Shown here: piece after piece, positions 1 to 8,680 of the stretch
Layout of the letters: each line of letters starts with the position of its first letter
Position numbering within the stretch: the first letter of the stretch is position 1
Source of the DNA: Acidobacteriota bacterium
GTDB taxonomy: Bacteria > Acidobacteriota > Blastocatellia > Pyrinomonadales > Pyrinomonadaceae
NCBI GenBank assembly: GCA_029557535.1
Contig: JAKQII010000340.1
Location: 1 to 55,831 of the forward strand
Length of the DNA: 55,831 bases
Reading direction: 5' to 3'
Position numbers and translations under genes: made by a program
The notes under the pieces: model-generated
What the model was told of the DNA's origin: nothing
Databases searched by the model: none
Seen by the model: the letters and a program-made list of their open reading frames with translations, nothing else

Positions 1-451
1 TCCAGAACGCGAGCCACGGACGACCGGTATGGAGCAGCGGGAACAGACCGGCGTTGGCGACCGCGAAGAGCGTCATCGCTTCCGCGAAACGGTTAATCGA
101 GGTCCTCCATTTCTGGTTCAGGAGCAGAAGGATCGCGGAAATAAGCGTTCCGGCGTGACCGATACCGATCCACCAAACGAAGTTGATGATCGGGAACGCC
201 CAACCGACGGGCTGGTTGTTGCCCCAGATCCCGACGCCCTTCAGCACGAGATAAGTCACGGTCATCAGCAGCAGCTGCGCGACGAGAAACGCGATCCCGA
301 ACCCGATGAACCAGTGGAACGGCGTTTTCTTCTTCAGCGTCAGGTCGCTGATCTTGTCCGTGACGGTGGCGAAGGAGTGATCGCCTTCGACCATCGGCGG
401 GTAAATTTTTGTCTGAACCTTTTTCAGTTCATCGACTTTCAGTTCTGCCAT
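1..451 (-). CDS. actC: Alternative Complex III quinol-binding membrane subunit ActC (NrfD/PsrC family), N-terminal part
   Basis: The gene runs off the left edge, so only about 150 N-terminal residues are visible. ActC is the large integral membrane subunit of Alternative Complex III, a quinol:electron-acceptor oxidoreductase that stands in for cytochrome bc1. The visible protein starts MAELKVDELKKVQTKIYPP, has a soluble N-terminal segment of about 45 residues, then hydrophobic helices (around FHWFIGFGIAFLVAQLLL and VWWIGIGHAGTLISAILLLL). The WWIGIGHAGTLISA stretch and the following NRFAEAMT fit the NrfD family. It lies 50 bp downstream of actB in the order actA-actB-actC expected for this complex. 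I see no strong ribosome binding site before the ATG. The family call rests on sequence and context together. Confidence 0.88.
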   Translation of the reverse strand, partial: MAELKVDELKKVQTKIYPPMVEGDHSFATVTDKISDLTLKKKTPFHWFIGFGIAFLVAQLLLMTVTYLVLKGVGIWGNNQPVGWAFPIINFVWWIGIGHAGTLISAILLLLNQKWRTSINRFAEAMTLFAVANAGLFPLLHTGRPWLAFW

Positions 452-501
452 AACGTGTCTGCATTACCGCGGCGATCGACGTCGACCGCCGTCTTGAAAT
501 C

Positions 502-3500
502 CTAGTGGCCCGCCGACTTCGTCCCGACCGCTTCTTTCTTCGGTGCGACGTAATCCGGCATTTCCTTGTTCTGGTTCTTGAGCCCGGCAAGGTACGTCGT
601 CCGCGGCTGCGTATTCAGTTCATTCAGCAAACGATAGTTCCGGCGATCGGACTTGAGCTTCGCAACGCGGCTTTCCTTGTCGTTGATGTCGCCGAAAACG
701 ATCGCGTCGGCCGGACACGCGGCCTGGCACGCCGTCACGATCTCGCCGTCCCGGACCGCGCGGCCGTCCTTCTCGGCCTCGATGCGCGCCGCGGCGATGC
801 GCTGCGTACAGTACGTGCATTTCTCCATCACACCGCGCGAGCGGACCGAAACCTCAGGATTGCGCATCAGCTTGTACTGCGCAGTATCCCAATCCTGGTA
901 AAGAAGGAAGTTGAAGCGACGCACTTTGTACGGACAGTTGTTCGAGCAATATCGCGTTCCGATGCAGCGGTTGTACACCATATCGTTCAGGCCTTCCGCG
1001 CTGTGGACCGTGGCATGGACCGGGCAAACAACCTCGCACGGCGCTTGTTCGCATTGCTGGCAAAGCACCGGCTGGAAATTCGGTCCTTCCGGTTTCTCCG
1101 GCGATCCGCCATAGTAGGCGTCGACGCGTATCCAATGCATTTCGCGGCTGCGTTCGACCTGTTCCTTGCCGACGACCGGAATGTTGTTCTCTGACTGGCA
1201 CGCAAGGACGCACGCATTACAGCCGACGCAGCTGTTGAGATCGATCGTCATACCCCAGCGGTGATATTTTTCGTAACCGGGCTCGAAGATCTCGGGACGG
1301 TACATCGTCTTGTCCTTCTCATCGTGCTGCTCGCCGAGTTCCTCGTTGTGTTCGAATTCCTCGACAGCGTATGTGCGGAGCAGATCGCGGCCTTCCATGT
1401 TGAAGTGGATCTGCGTCGAAGCGATCGTCGTCTTAGCGCCGGTCGGCGTCAGTTCGCCCTTGCCGAAGCTCATCGCGTCGGACTTGCGGACTTCGTATGC
1501 GTTGTAGCCGAGATCGTTCCCGACGCGTCCGGCCTTCTTGCGACCGTAGCCGAGGAATACGGTGACCACGTCGTCGGGCTGACCCGGGGCGATCCAGACC
1601 GGGACGGGTTTCGAGATCGCCGCGCCCTGATACTTGAGCGTGCAGAGGTCCGAATACATGTTGCCGCCCTTCGAATTCACGAAGGCCGTCGGACGTTCAC
1701 CGCCGGATTGCTCATCGGAGTCGTTCCCGCGGTTGAGGTTCATCTTCGCGGCCGTCGCCGGGCTCACAAGCGCAACGTTTTCCCAAGTGACCTTCGTCAG
1801 CGGATTCGGCAGTTCCTGCAGCCAGCCGTTGTTAGTGAACCGGCCGTCGTAAACGCTCGGATCGGGCAGTATCGATATCTCAAGGCTTCCCGCGCCGCTC
1901 GTTGCCGAGTCAGGCTGCGACATAAACGCCGGATTGACCTTGACCTCCTTCGCCGCCGCGGCGGTGTTCGGAACGAAGCCGTCGTGGACGATCTTGCGCC
2001 AATTGTTGTCAAACGAATTCGTACCGCCCGTCGCCGGTGCCGGAGTCGCCGCAACGGTCGCCGAGGGTTTGGCTTCCGGCGTCGCGTCTGTCTTGGTTTC
2101 AGACTTCGTCTCTGTCTTTTCGGCGGCGGCAGGTTTGACGTTCATGTTGATAGTCTGCTTCTGCCAAAATTCACGGACGATGTCGTAATCCTTCTTCTCG
2201 AAGTTTTCCTTCAAGAAAAGCTGGACTATTTCATGGGCGCTCCGGCTCCCGTACAGCGGTTCGATCAGCGGCTGAACGATCGAGACCGTGCCGTCAAAAG
2301 CGCGGGAATCGCTCCAGCCTTCGAGGTAATGTTTTTCGGAAACGTGCCACTGGCACAGTTCGCCGGTTTCGTCACGATAGCGGCCGAGGTGGACCTTGAA
2401 CGGAACCTTGTTCAGTCGGTCGGCGTCGAGCCTGACGTCCGCGGGTGTGTTGTATGTCGGATTTCCGCCGAGGATCACCAGCATCTTGACCGCGCCGGCG
2501 TCAATGTCCTTCGCAAATTCCTTCAGTCCGTCAATCTGCAGGGTATCCGCGTTCGCCTGCGTGGGTTCCGTGTAAACGACTGTCTTCCCGACGTTGCCGA
2601 GCGTCTCGTTGATCGCGTGGGCGATCGCATGAACGGCGGGGGACTGGTTGTCGCCGGCGATCACGATCGACTTTCCGGCATGCGCCTTGAGATCTTTCGC
2701 CATCGCCTCGATCCAGGCGGAGTTTTCGCCATAGCTCGAAGCCGCGCCTGCGACGCCGACCGCCTTCGCGACCGCTTTCGCGACATCGGCCATCTGGCTT
2801 GGTCTGACCGCCAGCCGGTGATCGGCTTTCGCCCCGGTCAAGGTAACGGTCGTCTCGATCGCATAAAGGCGGTTGATCTCTTTCTTTTCTTCGGACCAGG
2901 CACGGGCCTTCGCAAAATCCCTGATGTAGCGAATATTGAAGCCCGAGAAAAGGTCCGCATCGAGCGCCAAAACACGCTCGGCCTCTTCAAACTTGTAAAC
3001 GGTGTTGACCGCGGATCCGAACGCAAGTTTCGCGCCGGCGACGGCGTTGTCCTTGTTGACCGGCTCATACTGATACCATTTGGCGTTCGGAAGTTCGGTC
3101 TTTAGCTGAGCAAATTGGCCGATCAGCGTCGGCGATGAGACGGTTTCGGTGAGAAAACGGATCCCGGCACCGCCTCCGGGACGTTCGTCATCGATCTTCG
3201 CGCGAAGATCGTTCATAAACGCCTGCCACGTCTTGGGCTCCCCGCGATACGCGATTTCCTGCGAGCGATCCGGATCGTAAAGATCGAGCAGCGTCGCCTG
3301 GGTCAGGACATCCGTCGCGCCAAGGCTTCCCGGATGGTCGGGATTTCCCTCGATCTTGGTCGGCCGGCCTTCGTTCGATCGGGCGAGAAGACCGTTCGCG
3401 ACGCCGCCGATCGTCACGGCGGTCGCAAAATACTGCGGCTTTCCTGGGATCAGGCCTTCCGGCTGGCTAACGTACGGGACGATCTTCTCGGTCGGCTGAA

Positions 3501-3738
3501 TGACGCAGCCAGAGAGACCGGCGAGCGCCAGCGACGCGCCCATGACCTTGATAAAATTGCGGCGGCTGACGGAGTTGTCCCACTCTTCGGCGTGTGCCGG
3601 ATATTCGTACTTGACGAATTCTCCAAATTCCGGAGCGTCGACAAATTCTTCGATACTGCGCCAGTATTCTTTACCGTTCTGCTGAAGAATCCGCTCCTTC
3701 AATTGCGCAAAGTTAGTCTTGCTGTCTTTGCTCGTCAT
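502..3738 (-). CDS. actB: Alternative Complex III molybdopterin-like/iron-sulfur subunit ActB
   Basis: This is a 1078-residue fused subunit of Alternative Complex III that passes electrons from the quinol site through iron-sulfur clusters. The N-terminus carries a twin-arginine segment at residues 59-60 (SRRNFIKVMGASLALAGLSGC) with a lipobox-like Cys78, indicating export and perhaps lipid anchoring. The first ~750 residues form the molybdopterin-oxidoreductase-like half, which in ActB is known to lack the cofactor. A low-complexity Lys/Thr/Ala/Pro linker lies near residues 540-570. The C-terminal quarter holds four cysteine groups: CVGCNACVLAC (about 836), CQQCEQAPCEVVCP (about 893), CIGTRYCSNNCP (about 926) and CTYC...CQAACP (about 973-1006), consistent with four cubane-type clusters. 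It lies between actA and actC. Length and architecture are normal for the family. Confidence 0.95.
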   Translation of the reverse strand: MTSKDSKTNFAQLKERILQQNGKEYWRSIEEFVDAPEFGEFVKYEYPAHAEEWDNSVSRRNFIKVMGASLALAGLSGCVIQPTEKIVPYVSQPEGLIPGKPQYFATAVTIGGVANGLLARSNEGRPTKIEGNPDHPGSLGATDVLTQATLLDLYDPDRSQEIAYRGEPKTWQAFMNDLRAKIDDERPGGGAGIRFLTETVSSPTLIGQFAQLKTELPNAKWYQYEPVNKDNAVAGAKLAFGSAVNTVYKFEEAERVLALDADLFSGFNIRYIRDFAKARAWSEEKKEINRLYAIETTVTLTGAKADHRLAVRPSQMADVAKAVAKAVGVAGAASSYGENSAWIEAMAKDLKAHAGKSIVIAGDNQSPAVHAIAHAINETLGNVGKTVVYTEPTQANADTLQIDGLKEFAKDIDAGAVKMLVILGGNPTYNTPADVRLDADRLNKVPFKVHLGRYRDETGELCQWHVSEKHYLEGWSDSRAFDGTVSIVQPLIEPLYGSRSAHEIVQLFLKENFEKKDYDIVREFWQKQTINMNVKPAAAEKTETKSETKTDATPEAKPSATVAATPAPATGGTNSFDNNWRKIVHDGFVPNTAAAAKEVKVNPAFMSQPDSATSGAGSLEISILPDPSVYDGRFTNNGWLQELPNPLTKVTWENVALVSPATAAKMNLNRGNDSDEQSGGERPTAFVNSKGGNMYSDLCTLKYQGAAISKPVPVWIAPGQPDDVVTVFLGYGRKKAGRVGNDLGYNAYEVRKSDAMSFGKGELTPTGAKTTIASTQIHFNMEGRDLLRTYAVEEFEHNEELGEQHDEKDKTMYRPEIFEPGYEKYHRWGMTIDLNSCVGCNACVLACQSENNIPVVGKEQVERSREMHWIRVDAYYGGSPEKPEGPNFQPVLCQQCEQAPCEVVCPVHATVHSAEGLNDMVYNRCIGTRYCSNNCPYKVRRFNFLLYQDWDTAQYKLMRNPEVSVRSRGVMEKCTYCTQRIAAARIEAEKDGRAVRDGEIVTACQAACPADAIVFGDINDKESRVAKLKSDRRNYRLLNELNTQPRTTYLAGLKNQNKEMPDYVAPKKEAVGTKSAGH

Positions 3739-3803
3739 CTATTTTGATCCCTCGATGTTAGTAACTGTTTTCTCCCGAAACTGCGCCCTGATGCTCGCTT
3801 CCT

Positions 3804-4466
3804 TTACCGGTGACACGTTGAACAGCTCGTCATGAAATCCGTGCCGCGCAATTTGGCGACCTTCGCGGCGACTTCCTTTTCCTGTTCCGGCGTGATGTCG
3901 TCCGGGTTCCACGACGTATTAAAGATCTCCGATTCCGGACGGATGTTCGGAGCCGGATCGCGGTGACACGCCAGACACCATTCCATCTGGAGCGTGTTCT
4001 CCTGATAAACGCTCGGCATGTTCGCGACGTCGCCGTGGCAGGAAGCGCAGCCGACGCCCTTCGCTACGTGAATGCTGTGATTGAAATAAACGAAGCCGGG
4101 AAGGTCGTGGACGCGGGTCCACTCCAGAGGTTTGTTATCGCGGTAGCTGGCGCGGATTGGTTCAAGATACGGACTGTCCGACCAAAGCTGCGAATGGCAG
4201 TTCATGCAGGTCTGGGTCGGCGGAAGCCCTGCCGAAGCTGCGGTTTCGACCGACGTATGACAGTACCGGCAGTCTATCCCGTCGTCTCCGACATGGTGCT
4301 TGTGGCTGAACTGAACGGGTTGCGGACGCTCCAGGCCCTGATTCGTGAAATACGAAGATCGGGCGATCTGGGTGTACGAGTAAAACGCGACACCGCCAAA
4401 AACGATCGCAACGATTATGCTCGCTTTCGCAACGTTGTTTGATCCGCGATGAAAGATCTGTCCCAT
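3804..4466 (-). CDS. actA: Alternative Complex III pentaheme cytochrome c subunit ActA
   Basis: This is a 220-residue multiheme cytochrome c, first gene of the Alternative Complex III operon. There is one N-terminal membrane anchor (residues 14-33, ASIIVAIVFGGVAFYS). The periplasmic part carries five CxxCH heme-attachment motifs: CRYCH 66-70, CMNCH 87-91, CASCH 140-144, CLACH 164-168 and CSTCH 215-219. Histidines HKHH (55-58) and FNHSIH (129-133) are likely distal ligands. Five hemes and a single anchor match ActA rather than NrfH or cytochrome c3. The start is supported by an AAGGAAA element about 5 nt upstream. The gene ends 65 bp before actB. The assignment is firm because of the actB and actC neighbours. 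Confidence 0.95.
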   Translation of the reverse strand: MGQIFHRGSNNVAKASIIVAIVFGGVAFYSYTQIARSSYFTNQGLERPQPVQFSHKHHVGDDGIDCRYCHTSVETAASAGLPPTQTCMNCHSQLWSDSPYLEPIRASYRDNKPLEWTRVHDLPGFVYFNHSIHVAKGVGCASCHGDVANMPSVYQENTLQMEWCLACHRDPAPNIRPESEIFNTSWNPDDITPEQEKEVAAKVAKLRGTDFMTSCSTCHR

Positions 4467-4543
4467 GGTTTCCTTTCCGGGTTAATCCAAAACTAAACCC
4501 CGACGAGTCCCAATTCGAAGAATTGAGAACTCTCGGCAAAATT

Positions 4544-4572
4544 TTGATACGTATTAAGAACCTCTACTGCAA
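4544..4572 (-). promoter_or_regulatory. Candidate sigma70-type promoter for the act operon
   Basis: Read on the minus strand, TTGCAG (4567-4572) and TATCAA (4544-4549) are separated by 17 bp, a standard -35/-10 arrangement, about 78 bp before the actA ATG. Just downstream, CAATTC-GAA-GAATTG (4511-4525) is a perfect 6-bp inverted repeat inside the expected leader and could be an operator. Both are pattern matches only. The 239-bp gap between the ROK gene and actA contains nothing else I can name. Confidence 0.3.
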
Positions 4573-4705
4573 TCCCTGCATTTTTTCAGAAACTCCGGCC
4601 CGGCGCAAACGGCGGCTGAAAAATAGTCAGGATAATAGAACAATATTGCTGCCTGCAACCTGAGCTTAATAAGTTTATCTGATAAGGAAGATTAATACCG
4701 CAAAT

Positions 4706-5641
4706 CTAACTGCTTTCCTTCAATTTTTTCGACAACAGGGCGACACCGATGGCCGCCGCCTTGTTCCCGAGTTCGCCGGCTACGATCTTCGTCGCCTCGA
4801 ACGACGGACGGAACGTCAAATCCCGGGCACGCGCCACGATCGCATCGAGGAGCGTATGGTCAGCGTCCGTGATCTCGCCGCCGATAACGACGCTTTCGAC
4901 ATTCAATAGGTTTATGACACCGGCGATCGCCGTTCCGACATATCGACCGGTGCGCTGGAGCATCAAATGGGCAAAGTCGTCCCCACCGGCGGCCGCCCGT
5001 ACAACGTCCGCGACGGTTATGTCGGATTCCTGGAACTTACCGAGTGACGAAGTGCTGTCCTGATGGAATCGATGCCGCGTTCGGCGGACGATATTTGTCG
5101 CCGAGGCTACTTCTTCAAGCCGCGTACCGTCTTCATCGATCGCCAGCGAGCCGAACTCACCGGCGAAACCCGACGCCCCGTGCCAAATGATCCCATCGAC
5201 GATGAATGCACCGCCAACGCCGGTTCCGAGCGTTGCATAGAACATGCTCGAACAACTCCGTCCCGCGCCGAGCCCATACTCGCCGTAACCGGCCGAGTTC
5301 GCGTCGTTTTCGATCCAGACCCTGAGCCGTGTAGTCTTTTCAAGCTCGCCGAGCAGATCGACGTCCTCGTATTCAGGAAAGTACGTCGAATAAACGATGC
5401 GGCGGTCGCCTTTCCGGATGAGCCCAGGGAAAGTAACACCGAGGCTGTCGAACGGCGTGAACCTCGAACGCAGTTCGTTTATGAATCCAACTATCTGGGG
5501 TAAGACCTCATTGCCGCGGATAAGGGGGGCGGAATGGGAATTCAGTACGTCACCCGAAGGTCCGATCTCAACTGCGCGCAGAGTCGAGGGCGTGACCTCA
5601 ACTCCGATCGAATTCGCGTGGTTCGCTGCCGGGTCGCTCAT
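4706..5641 (-). CDS. ROK-family sugar kinase-like protein lacking the zinc-binding motif
   Basis: This is a 311-residue protein of the ROK family (glucokinase, fructokinase, NagC-type proteins). Seen in it are VTFPGLIRKG near 69-78, the catalytic-base motif ENDANSAGYGEYGLGAG (111-127) and the glycine-rich phosphate loop TLGTGVGGAF (137-146). The canonical ROK zinc site, GH followed by CxCGxxGCxE, is absent: after GEFGS (161-165) the sequence runs directly into IDEDGTRLEEVAS with no cysteine. Sugar kinase activity is possible because the catalytic Asp and glycine loop remain, but the substrate cannot be read. I chose the ATG at 5641 because the upstream in-frame stretch looks non-coding. There is no DNA-binding domain, so it is not a NagC-type repressor. 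It diverges from the DedA gene. Confidence 0.85.
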   Translation of the reverse strand: MSDPAANHANSIGVEVTPSTLRAVEIGPSGDVLNSHSAPLIRGNEVLPQIVGFINELRSRFTPFDSLGVTFPGLIRKGDRRIVYSTYFPEYEDVDLLGELEKTTRLRVWIENDANSAGYGEYGLGAGRSCSSMFYATLGTGVGGAFIVDGIIWHGASGFAGEFGSLAIDEDGTRLEEVASATNIVRRTRHRFHQDSTSSLGKFQESDITVADVVRAAAGGDDFAHLMLQRTGRYVGTAIAGVINLLNVESVVIGGEITDADHTLLDAIVARARDLTFRPSFEATKIVAGELGNKAAAIGVALLSKKLKESS

Positions 5642-5755
5642 TGAAGAAATCCTGTAATCGCTAGCGTTTGCGCCGAAAACTAAGTGGATTTTAGACAGTT
5701 GCCGAAGCGGTGTCAAACTTTGCCCCTGCATTTGGGAAGTGCGCGGTACCAACCG

Positions 5756-5784
5756 TTGACTGAACCTGTTTTGGGCGGTACTCT
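5756..5784 (+). promoter_or_regulatory. Candidate promoter for the DedA gene
   Basis: TTGACT (5756-5761) and TACTCT (5779-5784) are spaced by 17 bp, ending about 38 bp before the ATG at 5823. It lies in the divergent region between the ROK gene and DedA. The call is by hexamer match and position only. Confidence 0.35.
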
Positions 5785-5822
5785 TTGAGCAGTCCACCAG
5801 AAAAAACGCTTCCCGGGCCGGT

Positions 5823-6575
5823 ATGGAACAGCTTTCTCAACTCATTGAACAGTATGGTATTTACGCGGTTTTTGCGTTGTGTACTGTTGAAGGTGACATC
5901 ACGCTGCTGATATCGGGAGCAATGGCCCACAGCGGCTTTTTCGGACATTACAGCTTTCTCAAAGTTTTCCTCGCCGGCACGTTCGGAGGAATGGTCGGTG
6001 ACAGCGTCGGCTACACGATCGGGCGCGTATTTCACGAAAAAGCCAAACATTACCGTTTCTATCAGATGGCGCAACCGCGGATCGAGCGCCTGATCGACAA
6101 GTTCGGCGGATCGGCCATAGTGATCTCCAAATATATTTACGGGATCCGTGTCGGGATGTGCCTCTTTTACGGAATCGCGAAAACTCCGTTCTGGCGTTTC
6201 GTGATGCTTGACGCGATCAGTTGCGCGACTTGGGTCCTGATATTAGCGGGTACGGGATATTTCTTCAGCGGCGCGATCACCGGTATCCTAGGCAACTTCA
6301 AACAGGTCGGGATCTCACTCTTTTTCATCGTCCTGGTCGGGATCATAATCTTCTACGTCGTTGAGCGTTATTGGTTGTCGGAGAAGGTCGAGGAGGTCGC
6401 TCCGGAAACGATCCACAAGATCGAGGAAAAACTCCACGACATCGAGGACGCGGCCCAAGGCCGACTTGCCGATCTCGGTGAAAGGCTTCACCTCAAATCG
6501 ACAAAATCCGATCCCGACGATCCTGTGTCTGAAGCACCGCCGAAGGGCAAAGCCGCAAACACCTCAAATGATTAG
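5823..6575 (+). CDS. DedA-family membrane protein
   Basis: This is a 250-residue polytopic membrane protein of the DedA (SNARE-associated/VTT) family, whose members act in lipid carrier recycling and envelope homeostasis. The N-terminal amphipathic stretch is followed by LCTVEGDITLLISGAMAHSG, the family's acidic re-entrant segment, then GGMVGDSVGYTIGR and KYIYGIRVGMCLFYGI, the conserved basic G-x-R region, then two C-terminal helices. The last ~50 residues (after about 195) form a charged, helical cytoplasmic tail ending in a Pro/Lys-rich segment, which is longer than in many DedA proteins. The specific substrate is not readable. It is transcribed away from the ROK gene and followed by a GHMP kinase. 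Confidence 0.88.
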   Translation: MEQLSQLIEQYGIYAVFALCTVEGDITLLISGAMAHSGFFGHYSFLKVFLAGTFGGMVGDSVGYTIGRVFHEKAKHYRFYQMAQPRIERLIDKFGGSAIVISKYIYGIRVGMCLFYGIAKTPFWRFVMLDAISCATWVLILAGTGYFFSGAITGILGNFKQVGISLFFIVLVGIIIFYVVERYWLSEKVEEVAPETIHKIEEKLHDIEDAAQGRLADLGERLHLKSTKSDPDDPVSEAPPKGKAANTSND

Positions 6576-6629
6576 CTTACCTAATTGTTAATTCACGTCT
6601 CTAATGGTAAAAGTTAACTTTAGCTAATC
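6570..6629 (+). other. Inverted repeat between the DedA and GHMP kinase genes
   Basis: GATTAGCT (6570-6577) is repeated in inverse orientation as AGCTAATC (6622-6629), and inside it GTTAA pairs with TTAAC. The left arm contains the DedA stop codon and the right arm ends 12 bp before the kinase ATG. It could be an intercistronic hairpin that separates the two genes or weakens read-through. There is no U-tract typical of an intrinsic terminator. Confidence 0.35.
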
Positions 6630-6641
6630 CGATTTCTCAAT

Positions 6642-7664
6642 ATGATCATCGAATCGTCCGCCCCGACCCGAGTGGATCTCGCCGGAGGCACCATTGATAT
6701 TCCGCCGCTTTTTCTTTTCCATGAAGGGGCCGCGACCGTTAATTTCGCCGTCAGCCTCCTGGCGCATTGCCGGATCGAGACCCGGAACGACAACCTGATC
6801 GTACTCGAATCGATCGATCGGGGCGAACGCTTCGAGACTCCGTTGGCAAATATTGCTTCCCTGCGCGATGAGCCGCGTCTCGAACTGCTTTCAAAGCTTG
6901 TCTATTTCTTCAAACCGAACGTCGGATTCAAGATGATCACCGAGTCGAAGGCGCCCGCCGGAGCAGGGCTCGCGGGATCATCGACGCTGAACATCGCATG
7001 CATCGGTGCGTTGAACCGGCTTGTCGGCGACCGCTTTTCACCGGACCGCTTTATCCCGATCGCCGCTGCCGTCGAATGTCAGGTGATCAAGGTCCCGACC
7101 GGCTATCAGGATTATTATTCGGCTCAGTACGGCGGCGTTTCGTGCATCCACTTCGGCCCGGAAGGCATGCGCCGCGAGGAGCTGAGCGTTGACACGACCA
7201 CGCTGCAATCGCGGATGGTGGTGATCTACACCGGCGAACCGCGAAATTCGGGAACGAACAATTGGGAGATCACCAAACGCCACATCGACGGCGACCGGGA
7301 ACTTTTCGGGATCTTCGAAGGCATCCGCGACACATCGCTGAACCTGCGCGAAGCTCTCATCGCCGGCGACTGGAAATCGGTCGGAAATCATCTCCGGGCC
7401 GCTCATCCGGAGCGCAAGCGCCTTTCGCCAAATATCACGACCCCGCAAATGGACAAGCTGATCGACGTCGCCTACGCGAACGGTGCGATCGCGGCCAAGG
7501 TGTGCGGAGCCGGCGGAGGCGGATGCATCGCGTTCTTCTGCGAGGACGGACGTCGCGGAGACGTCGAGGCCGCGCTCGCGGTCCAGGAAGGCGTTGAAGT
7601 GCTGGACTGGCGGCTATCGACCGACGGTCTGACGGTTCGTGAGATCTCCGCCGGCGCAGTATAA
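6642..7664 (+). CDS. GHMP-family small-molecule kinase (sugar-1-kinase-like)
   Basis: This is a 340-residue kinase of the galactokinase/homoserine/mevalonate/phosphomevalonate family. Motif 1 is APTRVDLAGGTIDIPP (7-22), motif 2, the ATP loop, is APAGAGLAGSST (104-115), and motif 3 is VCGAGGGGCIAFFC (about 286-299). The N-terminal APxRVDLAGGxxD form resembles heptose-7-phosphate kinase (HddA) and fucokinase-like sugar kinases more than mevalonate kinase, but no heptose or fucose pathway genes are adjacent. It is probably cytosolic phosphorylation of a sugar or a sugar-like alcohol. The substrate is left open. Confidence 0.85.
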   Translation: MIIESSAPTRVDLAGGTIDIPPLFLFHEGAATVNFAVSLLAHCRIETRNDNLIVLESIDRGERFETPLANIASLRDEPRLELLSKLVYFFKPNVGFKMITESKAPAGAGLAGSSTLNIACIGALNRLVGDRFSPDRFIPIAAAVECQVIKVPTGYQDYYSAQYGGVSCIHFGPEGMRREELSVDTTTLQSRMVVIYTGEPRNSGTNNWEITKRHIDGDRELFGIFEGIRDTSLNLREALIAGDWKSVGNHLRAAHPERKRLSPNITTPQMDKLIDVAYANGAIAAKVCGAGGGGCIAFFCEDGRRGDVEAALAVQEGVEVLDWRLSTDGLTVREISAGAV

Positions 7665-7751
7665 TCTTCCCAACTCAATTATTTAGTTGAACCGGGCGGA
7701 CCGAAATCGGCTCCGTTCCGGGTCGGCCGTCATCGGCTTATGGGAGGATCG

Positions 7752-8477
7752 ATGAGAAGCATACTGTTGCCCGTTTTTCTGTTGCTTGCCGCGTTCGCGG
7801 CGAATGCCCAGCAAATCTACACACCTTCGTCGCGGATGGAAACGCTCGTCGATCGTCTTCGGGACGAAGCGGAAACACTGGCCGATGCGGCTGTCGATTC
7901 CGTCAAGCGCGGTGACGGATCCGATGCGGCGTTGCTCAACGAGTCGTTCTTTGCCGTACAATTCGCCGGTTCGGCGCGTTTGCTGCGGGATTTGGTCCGT
8001 GGCCAGCGGCCGGTCGGCGAAGTCCGCAGTTCGATCGCGATCGTCGACGACCTGACGCGACGCACGCCTTCGGGCTCTGCGCTCGCGGATCGCTGGCAAA
8101 GCATCCGCGGTATCGTCGCCGACATTTCCGCCGAGATCGGGACAGATGCCGGCGATCGCCCGAACCCGGAAAATCGCCCCGTCGCCGGTCGGGTATTTTG
8201 GCGCGGCATGGTCGACGACAAACTTCAACTGTTGATCAAGGGAAACCAGATCGAATACCGGACGGTCTCGGGACGGACGATGCCGAACGGAACATTCAGT
8301 TTCACGACGCGGCTGCCTGAATCGGATGTCTTTGTCGGAGTTACAAAAGCGAAAGGCCGAGGAACGGTCCGGGTCGTCGAACAGCCCGCCAGTTCGAACG
8401 ACTTCACGGCAGTTGTCGAGATCTACGACAGTGGCGGCGGTGCAAAAGAATACGAGTTGGAGATTTACTGGAAGTGA
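7752..8477 (+). CDS. Secreted protein of unknown function
   Basis: This is a 241-residue protein with a clear Sec signal peptide (MRSILLPVFLLLAAFAANAQ), cleaved probably after Gln20. I chose the ATG at 7752 over 7740 because GGGAGG at 7742-7747 then sits in ribosome-binding position. The mature part has a helical N-terminal half (about 25-130) and a beta-rich C-terminal half with RVFWRGMVDDKLQLLIKG and a final EYELEIYWK strand. I recognise no domain. It ends directly against the word-repeat patch and converges on purQ. Confidence 0.7.
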   Translation: MRSILLPVFLLLAAFAANAQQIYTPSSRMETLVDRLRDEAETLADAAVDSVKRGDGSDAALLNESFFAVQFAGSARLLRDLVRGQRPVGEVRSSIAIVDDLTRRTPSGSALADRWQSIRGIVADISAEIGTDAGDRPNPENRPVAGRVFWRGMVDDKLQLLIKGNQIEYRTVSGRTMPNGTFSFTTRLPESDVFVGVTKAKGRGTVRVVEQPASSNDFTAVVEIYDSGGGAKEYELEIYWK

Positions 8478-8481
8478 GTAC

Positions 8482-8680
8482 AGTGAGCGGTGGTCGGTGG
8501 TCAGTGGCCGGTGGTCAGTGGCCGGTGGCCGGTGGTCAGTGGTCAGTGGCCGGTGGCGGTGGTCAGTGGTCAGTGGTCAGTGGTCAGTGGTCAGTGGTCG
8601 GAAGTATTGTTGACGCCGATCGCAAATTGAAATCTACTGACCACTGACCACCGGCCACTGACCACTCGCCGCAGCAATCG
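8482..8680. repeat. Word-repeat patch of GGTCAGTGGCCGGT units with a complementary right arm
   Basis: About 120 bp of degenerate tandem units (TGGTCAGTGG and TGGCCGGTGG) run from 8482 to about 8597. After a spacer of about 40 bp, complementary words (CCACTGACCACCGGCCACTG) follow at 8639-8664, so the transcript could fold into a long hairpin. It lies between two converging genes and its right arm forms the 3' end of purQ. The spacing is too irregular and the units too short for a CRISPR array. Confidence 0.9.

Noticed and set aside
1261-3105. A 614-codon plus-strand open frame opposite actB
   Set aside because: It is the complement of a clear ActB gene; its translation is Arg/Val-rich with no domain, as expected from a GC-rich antisense frame.
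8482-8680. CRISPR array
   Set aside because: Units are 8-14 nt, irregular and without unique spacers of constant length, and no cas gene is nearby.
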